Shown here one piece after another: positions 36,001 to 48,762 of a stretch of DNA of 64,000 bases (position 1 is the first letter of the stretch; each line of letters opens with the position of its first letter). The position numbers were made by a program, and so were the translations under genes. The notes under the pieces are model-generated. The model did not search any database and was not told where the DNA came from. It worked only from the letters and a program-made list of their open reading frames with translations. The stretch is from Eucalyptus grandis (Eukaryota > Streptophyta > Magnoliopsida > Myrtales > Myrtaceae): contig NC_052612.1 of the NCBI RefSeq assembly GCF_016545825.1, forward strand, positions 7,750,001 to 7,814,000. Reading direction: 5' to 3'.

Positions 36001-37476
36001 TAAATGCTGGTATGAGAGATACAAATAGGCCAATAGTGAAGATATTATCCAATCGAACCAAAGATAGGGCCAAGAGAAAAAATGCGACAGATGACAAGAT
36101 AAAAGCGATCGAGCCACAGAGAGCAATCCAAGAGATAGAAGCAAAGAGAAAAAAAGAAATTAAACTACGATAGAGTAAAACCTGATCAAGCTAGAGATAG
36201 AAAGCCACTATCGCTGATCAATTTTGGAGCTATGCCGAGACTTCCTACCCGGCGCGAACCTGGACTCCGATCGAGCAAACTCGATCCAGAGAGAAGAAAT
36301 CGGTCAAGAGTCGCTGTCGTCACCGCCAGTCCGCTTCGGATCTGAACCTCCTCCGATCGAGTTTTCAGAGAGCAAGCTTCTGATCTCCGAGAAAGAGAGG
36401 GATCCGCTGAGTGAGAATCGCTAGAGCAAGAGCGAAACGGAACTCCCTCCGATGGACCGCGAGCGAAGTCGAGATTTTCCCCTGAGGAATCACGGATGTC
36501 TACGGGGATCCTTTGAGGCTAGGGATCCGAGATCTGAGTCCTAGCGGCCGCGTCTTCGAAATGAGCTTCGAGCGCTGAGTCGGCCGAGAGAAGACGAGGT
36601 TCGCGAGAGGAAGATCGCTAGTCCACGAGCTCAAGAGATGGCATGAAGATGATCCGAGGAGAAGCGCAAGAAAGATGCCGCCATTGACGTCGTGGGAGGG
36701 CTAGGGTTCTGCTGCAACTGCCTCGAACTCCATTGATGACTCCACAGAAAATACAAACGCAGAGAGAGAGAGAGAGAGAGAGAGCCCGTGTGAGGAGAGA
36801 GAGACTCTGTGCGAAGTGTGGAGAGCCAGAGCCGTCTCCGTCGAGAGAGAGCGTCCCTTCCTTTTATATTTTTATATTCTTTTTTCTTTTTCTTTTGGTT
36901 TTCCTTATTTCTATTTTTTTTCATTTCATTTCATTTTTTCATTTTCGTTTTCTTTTATTTTATTTTATTTTCTTTTTCTTTTTTTGTTTTCTTTTCTTTG
37001 TTTTCTTTTTGGCTCTTTATTTCTCTCTTTTTTTCTTTTTCTTTCTCTTTTTTTTTTCTTTATTTCTTTCTCTCTCTTTATTTTTCTATATTTTTGCAAA
37101 ATGGATGATTAAAATGTTAACAAAAAATTTCAGGTGTGGCACCGCTCTTTGGGTGGGAGTTCGAAGAGGTTCCACTCAAAGACAAAATTGATACCTGCAA
37201 TTTTTAGTCGACCCAACTTTGAAAAATAGAAAATGACAAAAGCAATGATGGTTGGTTAGGGACGTACCTGATACTTACCTTTGCTCATCAAGGTATCTGA
37301 ACTCTTGTCGGGGTTTATTCGCTCTATCTCTGTTTCTCTCTCTCGTGGAATGGAATGAAAACAATGAAATCACTAAATAGAAAAGGAATGGTTTAGACTG
37401 GGAGAAAGGTCTCACTGTGTAAAAACAGGTTTTGACTGGGTGTGATGTCTCACCGTGTAAAAACAGGTTTTGACTG
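33018..37476 (-). repeat. 5' LTR of the gypsy element (truncated)
   Basis: Matches 18,778-23,254 with few substitutions, many one-base homopolymer length differences, and a cluster of CpG-linked changes between about 36,286 and 37,297. It begins TGTCGCGACCCG and lacks the tandem arrays beyond the second unit of array 1. The outer edge joins copia RT sequence directly, so the terminal part (promoter side of the LTR) appears deleted. Confidence 0.85.
35320..35950 (-). pseudogene. Captured TNL LRR fragment in the right LTR
   Basis: Second copy of the LRR segment at 21,089-21,720, with the same repeat order. It carries extra one-base differences, for example near 35,623 and 35,709, that break the reading frame at other places than in the left copy. 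It is useful as the partner proving that the capture predates insertion of this element. Confidence 0.85.
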
Positions 37477-40400
37477 AGTGCATGCTTATATAGACATTGG
37501 AAGTATCTTTGAATTCCATGCTTTCGGTGCTTGTTTAAGCCCATATAGATTTGTCTTCAACCTCAGCACTTTATCTTCATGACCTTTTACTAGAGGTGAG
37601 CATAGTCCGGGTTGGGCCGATCCACTCCCTAACTCTAGAATCAACCCGCACTGTTGGTTCTTAGTTTTTGGGATTGAGAACTGACCCTATTAAGCTTGGG
37701 ACCAAAGATTGGACTGACTCAGTGGGTTTAGTCCGATTCTAGGATTAACTCGGGACCAACGATAATTTTTTATTTCATTTTTGTACTCTTTACAAAAGCA
37801 ATTGAAGGACTGGACTAACCTAATAGGTTTGGTCTGGTTCTAGGGTCAACTTGTGACCACCAATAATTTTTTATTTCATTTTTTGTATTCTTTGAAAAGG
37901 CAACCGAGAACCAGACCGATCCAATGGGTTTGATGACAAGCGAGGTCAACTAAGAAAGGCAAGTGGTGAGGGTCGAGTGGGGTGAGCATCAAACAAAGTG
38001 AGCATTGAGTGTCGAGCCAGGAGCAGTAAGCCAAGCGAGTATTGAGTGGTGAGCGGCACGAGTGACCCAAAGCGAGCAAGGCGAGTGTCAAGTGACGAGT
38101 GGATAAGTTGTTTCTTTCGATTTTGGCAAATTGAAGACTAAGAGAACAAATAAGACATAAGAGAACGAGTATTATAGGAGGATGCATTAAGGAGCTGTTT
38201 ATGCCTTTTTGGATGCCGTGAGAACTCCTCATAAAAACATTTTCCTCCTTCGTAAATTATGATTATTGACGCCATAAAAGATATTAAAAATCTAAGTTAT
38301 TAAAGAACAATATAAAATTTCTTGAACTCCTCACTAAAAAGCTGTTTAATGTTGTTGATACCGTTTATTTTAAAGTTTTATTTATATAAAAATATAAAAA
38401 AATTATTATATATGTAATATATAGACATAGTCAGAGTTGGTTTGGGTTGGACCGACCCTAAAATCTCAGGACCGATGACCAACTTACACAGTGCTGGTCC
38501 AGGAATTCTAGGACCAAGGACTGACCCAGTCTCCCTGGGAACTAGACTAGGACCGGTAGGGTTGGGCTAGTCTAGGTCGGTCTAGGGAACCCCTTGAACC
38601 GATGCTCACCCCTACCTTTCATAACAAATCCCTTAGATTGTTCGATATAAATTTCTTCTTCAAGAATGCCATTCAAAATTGCTGATTTGACTTCCATTTG
38701 ATAAATTCACCAATCATTTTGCGTAGTTATGGAAATGATAAATCTAATTGTTTCCATGCGGATGACAGGGGTAAAAACTACATCATAGTCAATTTTTTAA
38801 TTTTTTTCTTGTATCCCTTTACAACAAAATAGCTTTGTATCTTGTCACTTCTCCTTTCTCATTATTCTTGGCCTTCCACACCCATTTGACACCGATCACT
38901 TTCTTGTCCTTCGGAAGATCAACAAGTTCTCATGTTTGATTCTTCTTAGTGATTTCAATTTCTTCATTCATGGCTTTCCTCCATTTTTCTTCTTTAGTAG
39001 CATCATCATAAACAAGTGGTTCACAATTTGCAAGAAGACATACAAGGTGAAGCTCATCAAAAGCTTCATAAATGTTAGACAATCTCCTTGATCTTGACAC
39101 TATTTGAATAAGTTAGTGATGATGAACTTAATGAAGATATTGCAAAAAAAAAAGGTGTAGAATGATCCTTTAACTCCATTTAGTTCAAACCACCATTAGC
39201 ATTCACTTCATCTTTTAGGTTGTCTTCCCATGTGCCATCTTCATCAAACTTGACATCTTAGCTTATATACAATTTAGAAGTGTTAGGATCAAATAATCAA
39301 TAGGTTTGGATGATGAGTTATACCTGATAAAGATGAGATTTTTGCTATTGTCTTCCAACTTTGATATTTTCTAGTTTGCGACATGAGCATAGGCAATGCT
39401 CCTGAAAATTCTCAAGTGTGAAACACTTGGTGTTCTTCCAGTCCATCCTTCTTATGGAGCTATGCTTTCAAGTTTTTATGTAAGACATTTATTTTGAAAA
39501 TAGACCGCACATGAAATAGCTTTAGCCCAAAGATCCTTAGACAAATTTTTCCTCTTCAACATGCTTCGAATCATGTCAAGAATGGTTCCATTTTTTTGTT
39601 TAGCTACATCCTTTCATTGAGGAGAATATGAAGCCATCAAGAAATGCCAAACACTATGGTCTTAACAAAATTTGTTAAATATTGCTAAAGTGAATTATTT
39701 TCCACGATCAATCTTCATACCTTTGAGAAAATAGCCACTCTCCTTTTCATCCAAGTTCTTGAATTGTTTGGAAGTATCAAACACTTCCGTCTTTTTTGTT
39801 AAAAAATACATCCAAGTTTTTCGAGTAAAATCATCAATATAAGTGAGGAATGATTGAGCTGCACACATCAAAATAAATCAACTCTAGTGGTTACTTCACT
39901 CAATAAGTTGTTTCCTTTGGAAAGCTAATTCTGGAATGCTTGCCAATTACACATCCTTCACATAATTGATTGGGATGATCAATATGTGGTAAACCATAAA
40001 CCATCTCCTTGCAAGAAAACAAATTGAGTCCACCAAAATTGAGATGATTGAACCTCAAATGCCATAACCATGAGGGATCATCCACGCACGCCTTTAGGCA
40101 TTGAGACATTTCATTCTTTATATTGAGCGTGAACATCATGTTCTTCGACATCGTCACATTTGCAATCAATTTATTATTCCGGTCTCTTATCACAAGGCTA
40201 AGATCTTTCATGTGAACAATATAGCCTTTCTTTAGAAGTTGTCCCAAATTCAAGGTATTGCTTGACATTTTTGGAACATAATAAACATTAATAATAAAAT
40301 GTCATGCACCATTCTTCAAACAAATCAAAATTATACCTTTTCCTTGGACAAGAAATTTGAAGTTATCACTAAACGAGATTTTTCCTTTAATTGTCTCATC

Positions 40401-41500
40401 TAACTTGACAAACATCTCCTTTTGCCTGCATATGGGGTTGCTTGCACCAGTATCCAAGTGGCACGTATCATTTTGTCCTCTTCCATCTTCTTTGAATGCC
40501 AATAAAAGAACTTGTTCGGCATCATTCACTAGCTTTACCTCTTTGCCCAGTGCACTTCTTTCTTTGTTCCAATAGTCAGAAGCATAATGACTAAGTTTAT
40601 TGCAATAATAAAATCAAATTTTAGATTTATCATACGGTTGGCCTGTTGAGTTCTTTCCTCTTCCATGAATACTTCTTTGATACCGGTATCTACCATCAAT
40701 TCGAGCAACATCTCCTCTATTTCATCCATGACCTTTACCTTGAAAGCAGCGTTGGCCTCGACCTCGATCATGATCTTGACTTGCCTCTTGAATATGTACA
40801 AGATCTCTTCTTGCACCTTCTCATCGGATGGCCAATCACGTTTGGAGAACTTCCTCCATCGGGTCAATCTTTTTCTTTCTAAACCTTCATGGGCTTGTAA
40901 TGAACCCGAAAGCTCATCAATCGTTATGGCATCCACATCTTTGGATTCTTCTATTGCAACATCAATGTGGTTGTACTTCTTGTCTAAGGATCAAAGTATT
41001 TTCATGACAACACGAACATCTAAAATGTCTTCTCCATTTCTTTTCATCTAATTGACAATCGCCAAAACTCTTGTGAAATAGGTAGCAATTGATTCAAATT
41101 ATTTCATATGAATTACCTTGAATTCACCTCTCAAAGTTTGAAGGCAAATCTTCTAAACTTTCTATACTTTTTGGTGTGTGTTGTGAAGAATCTCCAATGC
41201 CTCCATAGTACTGGTGGTATTCAACACCTTTTCAAAGATGGAATCACCTAAAGCTTGATAGGTGATTGATAGGGCATAATGATCTTTTGTTTGAACCTTC
41301 TCCAAGGCATTCCTTTGGTTTTGATTCAAGGTGGCTTCATCCTCTAACTCATCATAGTTAGTGTGAACAAGTTCCCACACATAGTAGGTGTTGAGTAGAG
41401 CTCTTATTCTAGGGATAAGTGCATTGGAAATCTTAAAATTTGTCATAAAATTGCAATTGAGTCTTAAAACTTTCAAAAAGTGCAATTAAGTCCTAAAACT
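37477..41500 (-). pseudogene. Copia element 2: gag, protease, integrase and first part of RT
   Basis: On the - strand: gag (VWELVHTNYDELEDEA, NQRNALEKVQTKDHYALS), a degraded zinc-finger region, aspartic protease (CHLDTGASNPIC, near 40,450), GAG-pre-integrase (LWHLRFNHLNFGGL with CEGCVIGKHSR, 39,900-40,268), a decayed integrase (about 39,450-39,880, several stops) and RT up to LYGLKQAPKAW and FQCLYKHAL near 37,480. The order gag-PR-INT-RT is diagnostic for Ty1/copia. A hAT-like element interrupts RT at 37,591-38,614 and a MITE lies just upstream of gag. Multiple stops make it inactive. Confidence 0.85.
37591..38614. mobile_element. Non-autonomous hAT-like element
   Basis: 1,024 bp with terminal inverted repeats TAGAGGTGAGCAT and, mirrored, TAGGGGTGAGCAT. 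The 8-bp flanks CCTTTTAC (37,583-37,590) and CCTTTCAT (38,615-38,622) agree at six of eight positions. The copia RT frame reads straight through if the insert and one flank are ignored. TIR sequence and 8-bp duplication are typical of plant hAT elements. No transposase is encoded. The interior contains several GGTTGGGCCGA / GGACCGAC-like words. Confidence 0.8.
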
Positions 41501-41785
41501 TATCATGAAGTACAATTAAGTCCTAAAACTTTTAAAAAGTGCAATCAAGTCCTAAACTTATCAAAATGGTTTAATCTAAGTCATTCCATTGATTGCATTT
41601 TTTGAAAGTTTTAGGATTTGGTTGCCCTTTGAAACAAGTTTTAGGACTTTATCGAATATTTTGAAAGTTTTAGGACTTGATTGAACTTTCATGACAAGTT
41701 TGAGGACTTAATTGCACTTTTTGAAAGTTTTAGGACTCAATTGCATTTTCATGATAAGTTTTAGGGCTTCTAATGCACTTATCCC
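41412..41785. mobile_element. Mutator-like MITE with repeated subterminal motifs
   Basis: 374 bp with inverted ends GGGATAAGTGCATT and AATGCACTTATCCC (mirrored), flanked by CTTATTCTA (41,403-41,411) and TTTATTCTA (41,786-41,794), a 9-bp duplication with one mismatch. Both arms are built from repeated AAGTCCTAAAACTT-like units in opposite orientation. It lies between the copia LTR and gag. Confidence 0.8.
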
Positions 41786-41878
41786 TTTATTCTAACAGCT
41801 TAGTTATGTCTTTGGCTAGACAAGGGTATTGAAGAGAAAGTCAATTGTTTGTTGAGGCTATGATCACAAACCGTAAGC

Positions 41879-41889
41879 TCTAATACCAA
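41879..41889 (-). other. Primer-binding site of copia element 2
   Basis: On the - strand TTGGTATTAGAGC follows the LTR end by two bases, a close match to the initiator tRNA-Met primer site of plant copia elements. Confidence 0.75.
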
Positions 41890-41891
41890 TT

Positions 41892-42293
41892 TGATGGAAG
41901 AAATTGAAGGTGAAATACTTGCAACTCACAAAGAAGAGAAGGAGATAGATAGTCTTTTCATTTAATTCACCTTATTTCTCCTCAACAAGAACAATTACAA
42001 GAGTCTCCTATTTATAGACTTGTTACTTGACTTTTACTCTTCCTTATAAATATAGCTAGTGATTTCGGGAGATAAAGTCCTAAGAAGTTACAGAAGACCT
42101 CAAGATACAAATAGACATATCATGGAAATATGAACATATTTCTTAAAAGTAACGCCATAATGATGACTCTTCTTCAACGCGTATACCAAGTAGTCTTTGA
42201 TATCAAGTTTGGAATATCACCAACATAGTAACTAATAGTCATTGGTAACTCGGTAATCTCGACATTTTAATAAATTTGGTTTAATTTCTAACA
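41892..42293 (-). mobile_element. 5' LTR of copia element 2
   Basis: 402 bp; on the - strand it starts TGTTAGAAATT and ends CTTCCATCA. A primer site follows inside, and its half-length partner lies at 17,709-17,951. The two LTRs are clearly diverged, so this element is much older than the gypsy insertion within it. Confidence 0.8.
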
Positions 42294-43948
42294 TTTGACA
42301 AAACTCTACAGTTTTTCTAGCCTCTTCGACATAACCAAACAACATGAGGATAAGATCGAGTCTTGCAAAATCCACAACTTTTATAACAACCTTCCCCATT
42401 TGGCCCAAACAACTATTCATCTGTAGCACCAGCAAACATGCAAGTCATCCATCAACTAAGCCCCCCCCAAAAGGCTAGGAAAATATCGAAAATTGTATTG
42501 AGATGTTTCAGTAACTTATGATTCAAATTATTTATAATAGAGAAAAAAACACTCATAAAGGATAGGTAGAAATGAGGAACATAGCTTCCAAAGTCAATCA
42601 CTAATCAAAGGATTTTGCAAAAAAAAAAAAAAAAAAAAAAAATCTCTACATAAGGATGTTTGCCTAATTATTATATTGTTGTTTTACTCTTTGGAATTTG
42701 AAAATAAAATTAATTACTAAAAGGATGCCTTTTAAAAAAATGGGAGGGAAAAAGGCATTAAGGAAAGATTTCAAATGCAAATAGAATTAAATAAATGGCA
42801 ACAAAAAAAAAATTCAAAATGGATTTCAAGTGCTCTAAAATTAGATAATGACTGGATTCAGTTACCACTAAACTGGTCAAAAAATTAATGTATAGCCATA
42901 TAAGTTTATAGCTAATTAGGGAAATGAATAGAATACAACAAGCTTGAACTTATCCAGTTAGCCTTGATGAAGAAAAATGAATGCACGAAGATATGTTATG
43001 AGGTTTATTGTTGGATACATTTGTTGGTTCGTGTGTGAGGAAGTTGTCCCAAAGTAGACCAATCTAAAATGGGCAAAATAGAGTATATGGTAAAATATCT
43101 TTTGTATTTCCCATAAAAGGGTCAATGTGCATGATTTCTTGCAGTTATATAGTTTTATTTTCTTCAACAATTTTATTATTGTGTGATTTCCTTCCACCAA
43201 AATGCATGAGGACAAATAATTATCTTCATATGAACCATTGACGACCATTTTATTTCCAGAAGTTTTTCTTATTCTCTGGCTAAAAGAAGTAGGTTGCTTT
43301 TTTAATTAGTAAGCCATATCTCATCAATAATTGAATTGCAATTTTTTTTTTTTGGTATCTAAGTTGAAATTTGGAATAATCACTAAAAAGATGACTTCCT
43401 ATGTTGCTGTTGTAACAATATCGACTTTACATACTTAACAATAACAAACAAATTCAAATTGAGAAAATATAAAATCACCATTAACGGTTGCCAACGAGAA
43501 TAATATATAAATAGGTAGATGAAAATTAAGTAATTTTAACGGTATGTACAGTCAATTAGTAACTAAGTTAAAAGATCCATCAATCAACCATTTTAAGAAA
43601 TTAAATTAACGAACTTAGATATATCGCTTACCAATATGATAACAAGTACATATTTAACTTACAAATCTCATACTAGATTATGGACCTTAATATCATTTAC
43701 ATCGGATAAGAAAATTGTTACCGTTTACAAGGAATGATATGAAAAGACCTTTGCGCTCTTTTGGTGGATTAGTTTTAAAATTGAGGGGGAGGGAGAATAG
43801 TAGACCAATAAAAGAATTAATTCAATAAAATGAGACTAGTTCAACAATGAAATTGGGATTTCTATGCAACTAAAAAGAGATTTTAAATTGAGAAAGCTCT
43901 CCAATATGGTAAGTTGGAATTTACTCAATCGGGCATGAGGAAGGATAA

Positions 43949-43956
43949 TATAAATA
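43949..43956 (+). promoter_or_regulatory. TATA box of the RING-H2 gene, unit B
   Basis: TATAAATA followed by GAGG, in the same context as 1,623-1,630 of unit A. Confidence 0.5.
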
Positions 43957-44772
43957 GAGGCAAGTTCTGCACTGTTGATTTGTCTTCTTGATGTTTGTCT
44001 TCATTTTGTATCATCTCATCTTTTTGTCATAGTCTACGCAAATTACATCAAAATTCTCTTGAACTCTCACATTGGTCTAGATCTTCCAGGTTATTTTTCA
44101 TGTGCTCTCCTACTCTTTTTTCCCCTTTCATATCCCTTTTTTTTTCTCAGCATATGGTATGATATAGGTAGTTTTTCATCTTGTGCGCTATGATTTTTTC
44201 TTTCTCTTTATTTCAAATGTGAAAAAGAATTTGAAGAGTATCTATACTACATCCATTGTTCAGATCTTGGATGTTTTTTTTTTTTTTTATAGATGAAGCA
44301 TATTTCTTCAAGTTATTTTTATTTTTTATTTTTTAATCTATATTTTCATTAGTGTATCAATTTTTGTAACAATCTATACACTTTCTCTTTTTCCTTGCCA
44401 AAGTCTTTTTTTGTCACATTTTACAAATTTTGTTTACAATGATAGAGAGATTGTTTGAGAAGTATCAATTTCAAGGGTAAATAATTGCATTGACACGATC
44501 TAATAGATCGTTGTATCTCGGAGGGTGTAGGATATTTTACTAGCAATCATATTATAAAGATGTTATAAACCCATTTCTTATATTTGATTGGCAAGACAAT
44601 CATACTTTTCGATTCACATTCTAAAATTTATTTCACATGATCAATTCAATGATCAATCGGCAACCTTTGTTCGTTCTATAGTGAATCAATGATTATTTGC
44701 TCACCTTTTGTCTATATAAATAACTTTTTACATGTATTTATCATTTTTTTCATGGATGGCCATTTTTTGCAG

Positions 44773-44818
44773 GCTAATTTCGATCAAGGTTACTTCTGGC
44801 CGGTGCTTCTCAAATCAA
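44773..44818 (+). other. Putative 5' UTR exon of the RING-H2 gene, unit B
   Basis: Same 46-nt segment with conserved TTTTTGCAG acceptor and GTACGT donor as 2,439-2,484. Confidence 0.4.
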
Positions 44819-46309
44819 GTACGTATATTCTCTTTTTTTCTTTTCCATTCCATATGGTATTGAATTTATTTAAAAGCCTTCATAAATGGTCATGGGCTGT
44901 CTTTGCTTCTATGCTTGTAGAGATCATTCTAGCCATTTCGTTTGATTATTATTAACATTTATTCTAGCCATTTTGCTTGGGGTGGGCGACCTTGAGCCCC
45001 AATCACGCTCACTTAGATCTAGGGTAAGGGTCATGCTCTCCCCTATATTTGGGCCACCAGGCCCTTGCCGGGAGCCACCAAGGCCTCGCTTGGGGCTAGC
45101 AAGGGTGACCTTTGCCAGCACTTTGCGATGGTTGTGACAATGGCTTCTGGCAAGGGCTTGGCCAAGCCGTGGGTGATTTTGTGTTTATTTTTTATAAAAT
45201 TCTTAGCTTTTTATTTTTTAAATTTAATTTTGTTTATATTTATAATTTTAGAACACTCTTTTCTGACATTGTGCTTGGTAGGTGCCATGTCATAGCCACG
45301 TGTCTTAAGAAAGTAATGAAATAAGATATATTAGCATTTTCTATTAACTTTATCCACTTTGACAATTTTTAAGATTTTATTGCACTTTTTACAACTTTAA
45401 GGACTCAATTATACTTTTGTGATTAGTTTTATAAGTTTTAGTGAATTTATCCCTAATATTTGTTCTAAATTTCATCAAAATCACAATGCTTTTATTGCCT
45501 ATGAGTCTTATCAAAATTATCCTCAGTGACCAATTAGAAAATTATTGTTTTATTACGATATAATGTCGACTAGCAATTATAAATATGATAATTAGGTTGG
45601 TTTGAAGTTTTTAGATCCCGTTTCCAAAATTTGCTATTTCAATCTCACTATGTGTAAGTTAACTACTTGTCTTACTCATTCTTCAGCGATAAATCAATTA
45701 AAAAAATGCGTGGGCACTGAAAGAAAATCTACAGCATTTTGATTTTTTTTTCTTGTTTTATATATACCACGAGAGCAATTACAGTCCAACTTAGTCCCTC
45801 CAATACTTTGAGTAGGAATTCATCCCTCGACAGAAACAGACTTTTTCGATGGATAGAACACGTACCCCACCTCTAGTATATCGATTTAAGTTTCATAAGG
45901 AGTTTTAATATACATGCTAAATGGTCATTAATCATACAGGTTTGGTCTTTTTGTTTAGATGTAAAATCACTGAAAGAAGGAATTATGCGCACTTAGTGGG
46001 TTGAGTCACCATTTGACAACAAATGTATGCTTTAGTATCCATAATGGGTTTAGTATAAGCATAGAGAAATAATTTGAAATCTATTCATTCACTAGAAAAA
46101 AAAAACTAAATACTTTTTCCTTGAGGTAATCTTATCCTTTTTCTTATGATTTACCCAATGATTTGTTAATATTTCATCATGAAACATATAGGGTTCATAT
46201 CTTTAGAGCTATTTCGGCATAATGAACAACGTATACCCACACACATTTATATACAAATATTTTATTGTTAATACTCTGACAAAAGAATTTACATTTACAG
46301 ATCTCTACA

Positions 46310-48163
46310 ATGGAACAAGACAACAATACAAGGGATCAAAACAATATTCAAGCAATTGAACAGAACTCTATTTCGGAAAACGTTGTGCTTTCCGAAAGAA
46401 ACTCGGAGAGATTACACGGCCAAGAATCATTACATCCAACTGGCCAATTTACTTCTACGACATCTGGAATGCTGAGATGGGCGAGTAGAGGGGTGAGGCG
46501 AGCTAGACCTCATCCTGAGGTTTCATCTCCATCACCATGGGCCACCATCCAAATCAGAACGCGTGAGGTATGCTTTGAAAAATGTAATATTATTATATGT
46601 TTGTGTATTCATGTTTCATCCTTGAAATGGCGAGGTAGTATTTATAGTGCTAGACTTGAAAACTCAAAAGATTTTTTGCATAATTCTCAATTTGGTTCCT
46701 TAATTAACTATGGTAATATCTTTGGAAATTTTGTTAATAAATTTCCTTTAAAAGAGTATTCGAAATTGAGAGCTTTAAATCTAGACCGATTTTTACTACC
46801 AATTGTGTGGTTCATTTCCATATACCTCACGCTCTTGATGCCAAAAGATAATCGCAACTTATTAAACTCATGATTCTCATTTCTATGTTGGATATGAGAT
46901 TTAATTTACAAGTCATGTAATGATAATATGTAACTAAATATACATTTTTTAGAATTTCATAAAATATATGAATTTCCGTGTCTAGTAGAAAGAGGTAATG
47001 TGTTATGGACCTTTCACAGGAATTTTTTTTGGGGCAATGATTAACCACAATCTAGTAATGTCATAATTGTCATTACCTCTTATTGTGTCATGCTTGCATG
47101 TATTTTAAATTTCCACCTAAATGATAGTCTAAATATTTTTGTGGACGATGAAAATATTTTAATTCATTTATCTTTTTAAGCAATACAAGCAATCATTTTG
47201 AAGAAAATGTTTTCTAAAATATTACTTTTTTGTGATAGAGCATTAGTATATACATTTTATAGTATTATGAACTATAAAAAGTTCAACTAAACAGAGATTG
47301 CTGCTTGCATATGATTTTGAACATTTGTAGTGGTGTCATGAGTTTTGTAGTGGACATAGATGTTTTCGAGTAATAATATTTGTCACCCTAGATCTTGAGT
47401 TTCATTATATGCTTGTTTTCAAGTTTTATCTCTCATGCTAATGTCGAAATGTCTGAATTAGCGAAATTGTTGTATTTCATCTTCGTGGGTATATATATGA
47501 TGGAGCCCCTTCACTACATTTATGTGTGTTATTGTGTAATTTGCATTCAAACAACTAAAAACCAATCCTAGCGTGCATTGATGTAGACATTGGTCGAGAT
47601 GAAGGGACATTTATTTGCAACTTTAGTTAGCCCTCGATTGAGCAATATTTTCGATACTTGAGAAATAAATTACTTAAGGAGAGGTGACTGTGAAATACTT
47701 AGGTTTTCCTCATATGCTTATGATTAAGAGTTGGTCCACCTTGATGAATAGGGTGGAGATTTTTCCGTAGGATTGAGTGAGGAAGCCATCTCCACTCACC
47801 TGAGGTCGCAGCAATATCAACCCCAACCCTCTACTTCGGAAGGATCCAATGTTGAAGCTGAATCTTGTTGTATTTGTTTGGTAAGAACCACTTTGTTTAC
47901 TCAAGAACATATTAAGATAGAATTGAGGAACAATTATGTTGTTCATAAGTAATTTTCTTAGCTAAACTTAAACTAAAATTATGCATATATGTTACTAAAT
48001 CGCACATTTTATTTTACTGGACTATTTGTAGGATGAGTACATTGTTGAAGATAAGCTTGGAGAGTTGGACTGTGGGCATCGCTTTCATTGTGGCTGTATT
48101 GAGAAATGGCTCATGAGGAGGAACCTTTGTCCACTTTGTAAAAGGAAAGCTATAAAATTATGA
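46310..48163 (+). CDS. RING-H2 finger protein, putative E3 ubiquitin ligase (unit B)
   Basis: Coding exons 46,310-46,567, 47,752-47,880 and 48,032-48,163, all phase 0, about 172 aa. Same gene as 3,982-5,842: N-terminal polar region, GLSEEAI motif, CCIC at the exon 2 end, and CGHRFHCGCIEKWL with CPLC in exon 3, so all eight zinc ligands are kept. Differences from the A copy are a few conservative substitutions, for example one Cys-to-Gly at a non-ligand position of the RING, which is compatible with purifying selection on both copies. Splice sites are conserved. Function as an E3 is inferred from the domain; localisation and substrates are unknown. Confidence 0.75.
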
Positions 48164-48449
48164 ATGAGGCATGTTTCCTCTTTGAAGTAGTTCATGTAAT
48201 GGTTTTTAAGGAGATTGATTGAGTTTCAACTGAATTTGATATATTTAACATTGTTGAATATTTAATTTCTTTGTGTCTAACTTTAAGGAACTAAATAGAA
48301 AGCAACATGATTGCATGCGCCAATAATAATGATGCGATATCAACGCTAGTAATAATTAACTAAAATAACAAATAAATTGGTATCGAAGAAAACTATAAAA
48401 CCTAAATAGTAATGCTCCCATGTCTGTTTTGACAATGAGAAGATATAAA

Positions 48450-48762
48450 GCAACTTAAATAGATTAGTTCATTTCAGCCTTCACCCCGACATCTTTGCTT
48501 GTATATGCCTCCGTCGCCGCCTTTGTCGCACTGAGTTAGAAATTTTTTAACCATTTAGTCACTTCAAAGGGAGGTTCAGTCCATTGAGCGAGACTGTTCG
48601 TTGTTTCGAGGAAGAACATTTTCGTATGAAATATGAAGGTGCATGAGATGGAACTTATATTTGTGAGATCAAAGTTGTTTATATTTGAGCTTGGATTGGG
48701 ATGACGCGAGCTTGATTCATTCCGGTAGACTGCAATTCCTAACCGCTTCTAATTTCATGGAC
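48450..48762 (+). other. 313 bp present only in unit B
   Basis: Unit A joins the flanks directly at 6,128/6,129. The segment lies just upstream of the RNase H-like frame and ends at TCAATTTGCAG, a plausible splice acceptor, so it could be an intron with upstream exon lost in A. No clear coding frame is recognised in it. Confidence 0.7.

Larger units (their letters stand above)
18778..37476 (-). mobile_element. Giant Ty3/gypsy Tat-lineage element, non-autonomous
   Basis: About 18.7 kb in - orientation. LTR homology spans 18,778-23,254 and 33,018-37,476. Inside are gag, RT, two RNase H domains and integrase, but no protease. The second, archaeal-type RNase H after the usual RT/RNase H is diagnostic for the Tat/Ogre-Retand group, as is the huge size. 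It is inserted in the reverse transcriptase of copia element 2. The outer right end seems truncated: homology stops mid-unit of a tandem array, and a piece of flanking copia RT is also missing. No target duplication is identifiable. The two LTRs look very similar, so the insertion is young. Confidence 0.85.

Noticed and set aside
37876..38232. 118-codon - strand open frame
   Set aside because: Lies in the hAT-like element, has no transposase motifs, and is probably chance.
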